Shown here: positions 7,283 through 15,691 of the stretch, piece by piece
Position numbering within the stretch: position 1 is the first letter of the stretch
Layout of the letters: each line of letters opens with the position of its first letter
Assembly: GCA_013288325.1 (NCBI GenBank)
Contig: JABDCB010000009.1
Coordinates: forward strand, 1-64,000
Source of the DNA: Bacteroidota bacterium
GTDB taxonomy: Bacteria; Bacteroidota; Bacteroidia; Palsa-965
Length of the DNA: 64,000 nucleotides
Direction: 5' to 3'
The notes under the pieces: model-generated
The model's input: only the letters and a program-made list of their open reading frames with translations
Told to the model about the DNA's origin: nothing
Databases searched by the model: none
Program-made: the position numbers and the translations under genes

Positions 7283-9781
7283 TTAACCCTTCGGTTTCTC
7301 AATATCAAAAGGGATAATCAGCTTTACACTGATGTTTCGTCCCATATTATAAATACCCGAATGTCCTGTGGTATTATTGGGATAGGGTTCAAAATACTTC
7401 AACCGGCTCAGGTGACTTTGATAAGCTACATTGCCCAGATTGGTTCCCTGCAAGGAAATACGAAACAAGGTGGTTCCTTTGGTATTGGTAACAGTGGTGC
7501 CTATACCGGCGCTGATAAGGGTATAGCCGGGAGTCGCTGTTTCTGTATTATAAGCGGTAAAGGCTCTGTTTTGCGCCGCATACCACTCCACTCCTGCCTT
7601 TACATAGGTTGCCGTAAAGTGTTTTGATTTTTTTCTTATTTCGGCAAGCAGCTCGGAACGGGTATGAAGAGGTGGAATAAATGGAAGATACTGAGCTCCT
7701 TCCGGAATGGCAATCCCGGCTCCTCCTTTATTTAAAGCATAAATAACAGAAAGTGCGTTTTCAAAATGCAGCCAGTCTAAAGGATGTGGGTGAATATCCA
7801 GACTCACTTCTCCTCCGTACAACTGGGCATTCACAGCTTCGTATTTGAATGTCTGGTTCCCGGCTACGATAACAGAGTCCTTACCATTATACCCTTGTAG
7901 CTTCTCATCAAAAATATAATTGCTGATATTGTTGTTGAAGAGTTCCACACTACCCGAAATATGATTGGTGTTCAGAAACAGACCGATATCTTCCTGCAAG
8001 CTGAACTCGGGTTTGAAATCGGGATTGCCGATCTGATAGATATTGGTTCCCGGATGCACCCCATTGGCAGAGATCTCTGCAATATTAGGTGCTCTGAATC
8101 CTCTTGCAATATTGGCTTTGAAAGAGATATGATCGGAAAAGACATAAGTAGCACCTGCACTTCCGGACATACCACTGAAGGTATGCTCATAATTACTAAA
8201 TGGATGAGATGCATGCGTTGTATCAGGTGGAGCCACCTGCATATCAAAACCGGTGGATGGGTTCGGTTTTACATACATGCCCGAGTTTGAAAACGAACGG
8301 TTGTCATACCGCACTCCTCCGCTTATATCCAGTTTTCCGAAACTTTTCTTAACAAAGGCAAAAGGCCCAACATCAAATTGATTGTAATCGGGAATAATGA
8401 ATTCCGTTCCTTTATTCTGATTAACCTGATACATGCCATTCACCCCAACGGTTGTTTCCACCCCTTTCCATTCCGGAAAGTGATATTTGAAATCATAAGT
8501 ATAGGTTTGCAGAAAGAGGTATAAGCCCGGAATATCGGCTGCTTCCGGGTGACTGTATTCCCGGCGTATGCTTTGCTGATAACCCAGATTCACTTCCAGT
8601 TTGCCTTTTCCTATAATAAAGCTGTTGTTGATATACCCCCGGTAATGCTGCACCCGCTGGTGTAATACAGCAATGTTGTATGACTTGAGTTCTGCATCTG
8701 AAACAATAGGCCGAAACGTATCTGCTTCCGTTATTTGTTTGGTAAACTTACGGGTAGTAGAATCCCTGCTTCCGTCGGGGATTTCCTGAAGATCGTCATA
8801 TACGGTAAATCCTATATGTGAAAACCCCCATTGTTTGTTTATTCCTACCGATGCGCTGGCATCTGTTTCCTGAAAGGAAGTTCCGTATACACGCCCATCA
8901 ACAGGATCCTGATAATTGGTGGCCATTTTATGTGATACACGCGCTCTCCACGCAATTCCTTGCTGGTTTCCTTCCAGCATCAGGGAGTTGCCGATCAGGC
9001 CGTTATTGCTTTGATAATTATTCAGAAAATCGCCGCGTATGCTTCCGGGTGTGACGGGATTGGCAGTAAGCAGATTGACAACACCAGCCATGGCATCCGA
9101 ACCATAGGTGAGACTGGCAGGACCTTTTATAATCTCTATCCGGTCTATTCCATATTCATCCACTTCAATACCGTGCTCATCACCCCATTGCTGTCCTTCC
9201 TGACGCATGCCTTCAAATAAGGTCAGTACCCGGTTATAGCCAAGTCCGCGGATAAAAGGTTTGGAAACATTGGGTCCGGTGGTAACAGAATTGATGCCGG
9301 GTACACGGCTGATGCCATCGATGATATTGGTAGAGAGATTTTGTTCCAGGTATTTCTGATCCACCACAACAATGGGTACCGGGCTGCGTTTTATTTCGGT
9401 GTTTTTTGACATGCCGGTAATAACCACTTCTCCCACTTCTGTAGCCGAAGCATCCAGTTCAAAATCTTTTGTTGTTTGAACATTTAAATCAACGTTGTCG
9501 GCCAGGGTTTTATATCCCAGATATTTAACCTGTATCAGTACTTTGATCTTAGGTAAGTCGTTGATGATATAACTTCCGTCGGCTCCGGTTACGGCTCCGC
9601 TGTGCAGCTCGGGAATATAGATGGTAGCTCCGGTAAGCGGAGCCTTGGTGGCTTTGTCGGTTACTTTACCACTGAGGCTTGTTTTGCCGGGTAAAGCAGG
9701 AGCCGGGAAGGCGGACGACACAGCCGCCCGGCTTGGCAGAAAGAGTGAAAGATAAAAAAGAACAGGTAAAAACCTTTTCAT
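7283..9781 (-). CDS. TonB-dependent receptor with N-terminal carboxypeptidase-regulatory-like domain
   Basis: Signal peptide, SGKVTDKATKAPLTGATIYIPELHSG domain, plug (VPGINSVTTGPNVSKPFIRGLGYNRVLTLFEGMRQEGQQWGDEHG), beta-barrel C-terminus. Confidence 0.95.
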   Translation of the reverse strand: MKRFLPVLFYLSLFLPSRAAVSSAFPAPALPGKTSLSGKVTDKATKAPLTGATIYIPELHSGAVTGADGSYIINDLPKIKVLIQVKYLGYKTLADNVDLNVQTTKDFELDASATEVGEVVITGMSKNTEIKRSPVPIVVVDQKYLEQNLSTNIIDGISRVPGINSVTTGPNVSKPFIRGLGYNRVLTLFEGMRQEGQQWGDEHGIEVDEYGIDRIEIIKGPASLTYGSDAMAGVVNLLTANPVTPGSIRGDFLNNYQSNNGLIGNSLMLEGNQQGIAWRARVSHKMATNYQDPVDGRVYGTSFQETDASASVGINKQWGFSHIGFTVYDDLQEIPDGSRDSTTRKFTKQITEADTFRPIVSDAELKSYNIAVLHQRVQHYRGYINNSFIIGKGKLEVNLGYQQSIRREYSHPEAADIPGLYLFLQTYTYDFKYHFPEWKGVETTVGVNGMYQVNQNKGTEFIIPDYNQFDVGPFAFVKKSFGKLDISGGVRYDNRSFSNSGMYVKPNPSTGFDMQVAPPDTTHASHPFSNYEHTFSGMSGSAGATYVFSDHISFKANIARGFRAPNIAEISANGVHPGTNIYQIGNPDFKPEFSLQEDIGLFLNTNHISGSVELFNNNISNYIFDEKLQGYNGKDSVIVAGNQTFKYEAVNAQLYGGEVSLDIHPHPLDWLHFENALSVIYALNKGGAGIAIPEGAQYLPFIPPLHTRSELLAEIRKKSKHFTATYVKAGVEWYAAQNRAFTAYNTETATPGYTLISAGIGTTVTNTKGTTLFRISLQGTNLGNVAYQSHLSRLKYFEPYPNNTTGHSGIYNMGRNISVKLIIPFDIEKPKG

Positions 9782-9916
9782 GAATGCGATATTTTATGAT
9801 GACCGGCAGCTGGTATGATCACTGTCCCGGAATCGGTAAATAGATAAAAGAAAAGAAGTGCGGGGTTGGGATAAATGCGCCTTGTTGATAAGACAGGTGG
9901 TGCCCTGTTTTAAGGC

Positions 9917-10231
9917 TTAAGAAAACACCGGAGGACCCCGGGGTGAGAACCGAAAATCAGTAGAAATGAGCGACAGGCTTTCCTTGTATTCGGAGTAACT
10001 GAAATGAAATGAAAAGGATTGAAAAGCAGGTACGGCATCGGGTAATGAAGCCGAAGAAGACAAGGTATAATCACAAAGTGAGCAGGAATGTTCAAGCGGA
10101 TGCAGGTGCTTGGCATTGCTGATACAATGGGTATCATCCTGATGACGGAAATCGTGTATCGCTTTTTCCGTAAGGGGAAAAAGAAACAGAAACAGAAAAA
10201 AGAAAGAAAATGAATACCGTTTCCAATTCAT
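9917..10231 (-). CDS. small secreted/membrane protein with His/Cys motifs (HDFRHQDDTHC...HPLEHSCSLCDY)
   Basis: N-terminal hydrophobic segment, HxxDxxHC and HSCxxCD motifs, upstream of and co-directional with the TonB receptor. Confidence 0.7.
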   Translation of the reverse strand: MNWKRYSFSFFFLFLFLFPLTEKAIHDFRHQDDTHCISNAKHLHPLEHSCSLCDYTLSSSASLPDAVPAFQSFSFHFSYSEYKESLSLISTDFRFSPRGPPVFS

Positions 10232-10287
10232 AGCATAACAAAGATAAGCAAATCTGACGGGAGACAGAAACAGGGTTTATTCCTGAT

Positions 10288-11352
10288 TCATGATTTTTTC
10301 TTGAGATAAAAATAACGTTGAATGCCCAGCATGTAGACGGGGTAAAAGTGAGCATAGCTTTGGTTATAAAGGGGCAAGCCCACGGAAAGATCGATACGGA
10401 GATTGGATTTAAGGATGGTTTGTATGCCAGGATACACATCCACATAGTTGCCTGCCTCGAGTAAGGGGGTGTGAATGGGAAGATTTTTAAATCCGTATTG
10501 AATCACTTGTGCCTCCTCATAACTTACTCCTTTAAATTCAAGATAAACATTCAGGTTTGCCTGTTTGTAATTGGTGTAGTGAGCCGGAAACAGCAGATAG
10601 CCAAACGATAAATCATATTTCCAGGCTTTCCCATACGTAAGATCGGTGGGAACCAGAGGGCCTCCGTATATATCGGGAGAGAAGCCTTCATATTTTCCCG
10701 GAAGGATAAACCCGGTGGTAAAAGATACAGCCAGGTGATTATACAAGGTGGTAACGATAAGTCCTCCTCCATAACCTTTGGTATCTTCCAGCAGATTGGG
10801 TTCGGCTTCATCATGCGCCACATTCACATTGGACCATTCTCCATAAACAGACATTCTCAAATGTCTTTGCATTCCGTCGTGGGTCAGGAAACGGTATTTG
10901 GCATACAGATCTATTCCACTGAACAGATAAGGGTAGGGAAGGCCCCGCTGAAAATTGCCGGTAGAATAAATACTTTGATTTCCGTTGTGTGTATGATAAG
11001 CCAGTCCCGGAGGAAAGTCTGTGCTGTGGTGATTTGTTTCCGTAAAGTTGGCCATGACGGTAAGTTTGGAAAATAGGCCATACATCAACCTTAATGTGGT
11101 AGCATTCCTGATCTGGCTCACCTCTTGATAGGATTCATTAAAGAGGCGTACGCCCAGCACTCCTTTAGGTACGGTGCTTGCCGGCTCGGAAGTAGGGAAG
11201 AGTTCCTGACAAGAAAGACCAGAAGACAGAAGTAAGAAAAAAGAAGTCAGAAGAAAGAAGACAGAATTCAGAAGACAGAATACAGAAGTGCGAACAGATA
11301 AAACAGAATTGGGGAAGCAGGTAAAGAATGGTCTGAAGGGTCGTGTTACCAT
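10288..11352 (-). CDS. outer-membrane beta-barrel/transporter-like protein
   Basis: Secretion signal, alternating aromatic beta-strand pattern, co-directional with the TonB receptor cluster. N-terminal start uncertain. Confidence 0.7.
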   Translation of the reverse strand: MVTRPFRPFFTCFPNSVLSVRTSVFCLLNSVFFLLTSFFLLLSSGLSCQELFPTSEPASTVPKGVLGVRLFNESYQEVSQIRNATTLRLMYGLFSKLTVMANFTETNHHSTDFPPGLAYHTHNGNQSIYSTGNFQRGLPYPYLFSGIDLYAKYRFLTHDGMQRHLRMSVYGEWSNVNVAHDEAEPNLLEDTKGYGGGLIVTTLYNHLAVSFTTGFILPGKYEGFSPDIYGGPLVPTDLTYGKAWKYDLSFGYLLFPAHYTNYKQANLNVYLEFKGVSYEEAQVIQYGFKNLPIHTPLLEAGNYVDVYPGIQTILKSNLRIDLSVGLPLYNQSYAHFYPVYMLGIQRYFYLKKKS

Positions 11353-11401
11353 ATTAAGGTGTAATTGCAGTCCATTCTTCTGACTTCTGTCTTCTAATAA
11401 A

Positions 11402-11785
11402 TCATTCCGTTACCGGCACCGCAGTAAACTCCGCATGGGTTCGGTCCGAATATTTTATTTGATAATGTATACCCCCGGTGACCGGAAGCATCAATGCTGA
11501 ATCGAATCCCACACCATAGAGATAATAATCTCCGCAATGGAGGTTGTCGAAAATAACCTGGTTGCTGGTATTGGATGATGTTATATGACTATCGTAAGCA
11601 GAAGGATCAACTCCGGGAAAATCGCTTGCATTGTATTTGATGTAAACAGTTGCAGCCGGAATGGGTTTGGCATGGTGAAAGACCGTGCAGTTTAAACTGG
11701 CTTTTCCTCCGGTACCCCCTTTGCAGCAGGAACTGAACTCCCATGCAAGCGGTAAAAACAAAAGAATAAAGAAGATCTTTTTCAT
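11402..11785 (-). CDS. small predicted lipoprotein (start MKKIFFILLFLPLAWEFSSCC)
   Basis: Lipobox FSSCC; the ORF-track start at 11944 adds 53 codons that look non-coding. Confidence 0.7.
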   Translation of the reverse strand: MKKIFFILLFLPLAWEFSSCCKGGTGGKASLNCTVFHHAKPIPAATVYIKYNASDFPGVDPSAYDSHITSSNTSNQVIFDNLHCGDYYLYGVGFDSALMLPVTGGIHYQIKYSDRTHAEFTAVPVTE

Positions 11786-11929
11786 GCCCGATATGCTCCA
11801 GTAAAGGTAATGATTAATAAGACGAAATAATAGAAGCGTGTTTTGATATGGGGTATTGCTATAGAAGTAACTGATAAGAATCAGGAGAATGATTTTGTAG
11901 TCCTGACAGGTATTCGGTAACTTTGGAGT

Positions 11930-12448
11930 ATGAAAATCAGACATGGATTGTGGTTGTTGTGTTTCTTGTTTTCCTTAACAGAAGTACACGCGCAAATTGT
12001 TTCTGTGAGAATGAAAATTATAGGGCTCACCTGTTCGGCCTGTTCTTTTGGTACGGAGCGGTCTATCCGTCAGCTCAAGTTTGTGGACAGTGTGAAAATG
12101 GATCTTAATACCCATGCTTCTGAAATAACCTTTAAAAAAGGAGAACCGGTATCCATTGATAAACTGGTTCAGAAAGTATATGATGCTGGCTTTTCAGTTG
12201 GTGAAGTACATGCTACCTGGCATTTCACAAATGAATATGTATCGGATAAGTCATGGACCTCGGATGGGTCTACCTATTGCGTCCTGAATGAAACGGTGCC
12301 GGAACTAAAAGGAGATAAGGAGATGACATTTGTTGCTGAAAAGTACATGAGTAAAAAAAACTATAGTCCTTATAAACCCCTGATAACAACCTGGAGATCA
12401 CTTCCCGGTTTTGGAAATAAAGTCGGTGTTTATTTTGTGGTGTTTTAA
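11930..12448 (+). CDS. secreted heavy-metal-associated (HMA) domain protein
   Basis: Signal peptide then VRMKIIGLTCSACSFGTERSIRQLKFVDSVKMDLNTHASEITFKKGEPVSIDKLVQKVYDAGF, a beta-alpha-beta HMA fold with CxxC. Confidence 0.85.
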   Translation: MKIRHGLWLLCFLFSLTEVHAQIVSVRMKIIGLTCSACSFGTERSIRQLKFVDSVKMDLNTHASEITFKKGEPVSIDKLVQKVYDAGFSVGEVHATWHFTNEYVSDKSWTSDGSTYCVLNETVPELKGDKEMTFVAEKYMSKKNYSPYKPLITTWRSLPGFGNKVGVYFVVF

Positions 12449-12462
12449 TTTCATGTCCTTTG

Positions 12463-12633
12463 TTATGCTGCTTTGGATGTTTTTGTTGTCTTGGAAACAA
12501 GTTTGTATTTTTTCCGTATGCTCTCCATATCTTTATGCAACGCATCGGCATTGTTATAGTATCTCTCGCTTAAACGATCACGGATATCCCGCATCATTTT
12601 TACCGCGTCCATTTTTTCTTTTTTCTTTTTCAT
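12463..12633 (-). CDS. 56-aa basic protein partnered with the PIN gene: MKKKKEKMDAVKMMRDIRDRLSERYYNNADALHKDMESIRKKYKLVSKTTKTSKAA
   Basis: Hand translation; ATGA overlap with the end of the PIN ORF; absent from the track because it is under 60 aa. Confidence 0.75.
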   Translation of the reverse strand: MKKKKEKMDAVKMMRDIRDRLSERYYNNADALHKDMESIRKKYKLVSKTTKTSKAA

Positions 12634-13082
12634 GCTCTGTTTTTTTCAGATAGAATTTCCCGAGGAGTTCTAATTTCAATTAAAGGATATCCATTTTTTA
12701 GATTTACTCCGTTAAATAAGCGTATACGGTCGAGATTTACAATGTGCTTGAAATTCCAACTTGCCAATACATCCAAACGATTAACTGTCCCTAATGCAAT
12801 ATGGAGAGCATCGTTATAAGATTTTGCGGTAACGGCTTTCTCTTTGATGTATAACCTGGCCAATTCTTCACACTCCGTATCAATAAGAAGTTTTTCAGAT
12901 TTCGTTGATTCGAATAGTTTTCTCACTTTCAAAGGTGCCCCTTCGATTTCCTGAATCGTTAAGTCAGAAACAACCGGTTTCTTAATTCCCTTCTCAAATT
13001 CTTTAAAAAGTTTCACCGTCCATTCCTGAAATTCTTCGTCATAGTAACCTCCAAAAACAGAAGTATCAATGTATATTCTCAT
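12630..13082 (-). CDS. PIN-domain protein (VapC-like)
   Basis: MRIYIDTSVFGGYYD start, conserved acidic positions, AKSYNDALHIALG and VLASWNFKHIVN motifs. Confidence 0.88.
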   Translation of the reverse strand: MRIYIDTSVFGGYYDEEFQEWTVKLFKEFEKGIKKPVVSDLTIQEIEGAPLKVRKLFESTKSEKLLIDTECEELARLYIKEKAVTAKSYNDALHIALGTVNRLDVLASWNFKHIVNLDRIRLFNGVNLKNGYPLIEIRTPREILSEKNRA

Positions 13083-13164
13083 GTATTATTCGCCAAATAC
13101 AAATTTAGCGATTTTGCCCGGTTTTAACATATACAGATGCTGTTTCCACATCCCCTAAATGGAA

Positions 13165-15423
13165 TTATTTCCGAATAACCAGCTTATGCATCACCGGCCC
13201 TTTGGGAGAAAGGATTGTGCATACATACATGCCGTTGCTGAATGAGGTGAGTGGCAAAGTAGTTTCCGCATCGGTGATAGCTGTTTCATACACCAGTCTA
13301 CCAGGCATATCATAAAACTGCAGCTTATACCCCGACCCGAAAACAAAACCCTGTATGTGTATATGAACATCGTCGGAGGCCGGAACAGGGAACAGGCTGA
13401 AATCAAAGCCGGGTGATAAGGGTTCTTCTACAATACCCGTCAAACTGCTTCCGGTATAAAACTCCACTCCTCCGGCATTGTTGCCTACAAAAAGATCGGG
13501 AAGCCCGTCTCCGTTAATATCATATAAATAAGGAACCGCCTGTTCCCCTTCTCCTATCCAGGATAGATGTGGATCGAGCATGGTAAAGGTACCGGTGAGG
13601 TTGCCGTCAATATTTCCATATTTCTGAATAGATCCGCTTTCGGTACCTACCAATAGGCGATAAGCTCCGGCCTCTTTATAAAAGAAAGGAGCTGCATATC
13701 CGGTAGTATATCCGTTGGCAGTGGTATTTACATTGCCTAGCGTAGAAGTGGTGGCCGCTGCAAACACAGGATTGGTGATGGTGCCGGTGTTCCGGTAATA
13801 ATAAATATTTCCGTTGCGGTTGCCGATAACCAGATCGAGCAATCCATCCCCATCCAGGTCAATAAGCTGAGGGGTGGCATATTCACCGGCATGTACAGCA
13901 GGAAATTTATTGGGTTGGTAAACAAAATTATCGGGAGGACCGGGCTGTTTTTCAAAATAATAAACATGACCTGCATAATCGCCTATGAGCATATCATCAT
14001 CTCCATCCCCATCCAGATCGCCAAAGGTGGGAGCAAATTCGGTAAGGCCGAGATTAAGCGTGCTGATATTGGCAAAGTCGCGTGTTACCAAAGTAAACTG
14101 AGGTTTTGTGATCGTGCCTGTATTCCGAAATGCAGCAATTCTTGTTTGCACCACACCCGATGTATCATAATAACCATAGTTACCTATGAACAAATCGGCG
14201 AGTCCGTCTCCATCATAATCATGCAACACCGGAAAAGAGCCTTCACCTACATCAATCATTTTATCCTGCAAAAAATTCTTTTGCTGGTAATGAAGTACCA
14301 TGGTATCTGCATTTCCTATATTCTGATACCACATCACACTATTATAGTTTTCAGCTCCTCCTTGCTGATTGTAGTTAGGACTTACCAGTACATCTTTTTT
14401 TCCGTCATTATCCACATCCACTAAAAAACCACAAGCGAAAATATTCATGTTCACCGGTACATCATAGGATGGATAATTATAATCAGGGTTATTCATGATG
14501 GCATTGGTGCTATCGCCGGTATTTCGCAAATGGGTAAGATTGGTACATAGCACATGTCCGATGATCAAATCTTTATCATGTTTGGAGTTTCTGCTGGGGC
14601 AGAGAAGGCAGGTGCCTGAATGTTTGGGATTACCCGAGAGGGTGCCCCAGTTTGTCGGAACCGGCATAAGGGCTACACCACAGGAGTCGCTGGGGATATC
14701 CAGAGTCAGGTAATTGGTACAACCGAGGTAGTCGTTAAAATGTCCCCAGCAATATGGTTGTTCGTAATAAGCCAGACTATCGCAGGTGCCATACATTTCC
14801 ATGGAAAAGTTTTTGTGAAACTCGGCCCGGTAGCCCTGGATGGAATAGGTGATGATATCGAGGTCGCCGTCTCCGTCTACATCTACAATGGCCGGAATGT
14901 CGGCGGGGCTTACATAAAGCCCTAAGAAACCATTCGATGCTCCGTAATTAGAAAGGATAGAGGTGGTAACCAGCTGAAACGATACTCCTCCGCTTAGGGT
15001 AGAGGTATTTTTATAAAGTGTTATTTTGTCAAATGGGCCTGAAGTAAAGATATCGGGTAGTCCGTCGCAGTTATAATCGGCCAGGATCACCCAGTCGTGC
15101 AAGGGAGGAAAATCACGGATATACTGAGGAGCACTTATATAATCCACCTTGCCGGGGGTACCTTTATTAAGAAAGGTAGAGATGCGTCCTCCGTTAATAC
15201 CCTGACGGTCGAAAACGAACAAATCGGGTATTCCGTCCAGATTCAGATCAATTTCCGAAAACTGGCAGAAATTAAGTCCACCGGTCCAGGCATTGGTTAA
15301 GGTATCAGTACCACTGAAAACAGGTATGGAGTCGTTACGAAGGAAACTCGTTTGAGCATCATATCCGGAAATAATGAATACATATAATAAGGTAAAGAGA
15401 AAAAATAACCTGTTTAACCGCAT
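13165..15423 (-). CDS. FG-GAP/VCBS-repeat secreted protein with type A T9SS C-terminal sorting domain
   Basis: Repeated DxDGDGxxDL motifs; C-terminus FSLFPVPASDDVHIHI...NGMYVCTILSPKGPVMHKLVIRK. Confidence 0.92.
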   Translation of the reverse strand: MRLNRLFFLFTLLYVFIISGYDAQTSFLRNDSIPVFSGTDTLTNAWTGGLNFCQFSEIDLNLDGIPDLFVFDRQGINGGRISTFLNKGTPGKVDYISAPQYIRDFPPLHDWVILADYNCDGLPDIFTSGPFDKITLYKNTSTLSGGVSFQLVTTSILSNYGASNGFLGLYVSPADIPAIVDVDGDGDLDIITYSIQGYRAEFHKNFSMEMYGTCDSLAYYEQPYCWGHFNDYLGCTNYLTLDIPSDSCGVALMPVPTNWGTLSGNPKHSGTCLLCPSRNSKHDKDLIIGHVLCTNLTHLRNTGDSTNAIMNNPDYNYPSYDVPVNMNIFACGFLVDVDNDGKKDVLVSPNYNQQGGAENYNSVMWYQNIGNADTMVLHYQQKNFLQDKMIDVGEGSFPVLHDYDGDGLADLFIGNYGYYDTSGVVQTRIAAFRNTGTITKPQFTLVTRDFANISTLNLGLTEFAPTFGDLDGDGDDDMLIGDYAGHVYYFEKQPGPPDNFVYQPNKFPAVHAGEYATPQLIDLDGDGLLDLVIGNRNGNIYYYRNTGTITNPVFAAATTSTLGNVNTTANGYTTGYAAPFFYKEAGAYRLLVGTESGSIQKYGNIDGNLTGTFTMLDPHLSWIGEGEQAVPYLYDINGDGLPDLFVGNNAGGVEFYTGSSLTGIVEEPLSPGFDFSLFPVPASDDVHIHIQGFVFGSGYKLQFYDMPGRLVYETAITDAETTLPLTSFSNGMYVCTILSPKGPVMHKLVIRK

Positions 15424-15691
15424 AGTGAGGGTACGAGAAGGCTAATTTACGGTAATTATCCGGTGTTTCTGAGCAGGGTCTGTTAGAATGAGGTTAAAAG
15501 CGAGAATGAGGCCGGATCGGAGGTGATCCTCTTTAATCCCGTGAAAACTAAGACTATCCATGAAGAAGAATGCGCTGAATTAAAATTGGTAGATAAAGAT
15601 TGAAATTCTATATTTGCACCCTTCATTTTTCAGGTTGTTTCCTGAAAATCATGGAGAAAGAAGAATCTTTTTTAAATAAATTTATTATTAT

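Noticed and set aside
12270-12653. ORFs 12270-12551 (minus) and 12411-12653 (plus)
   Set aside because: Overlap the HMA gene 3' end and the 56-aa PIN partner out of frame; the partner ORF with the ATGA overlap is the better interpretation.
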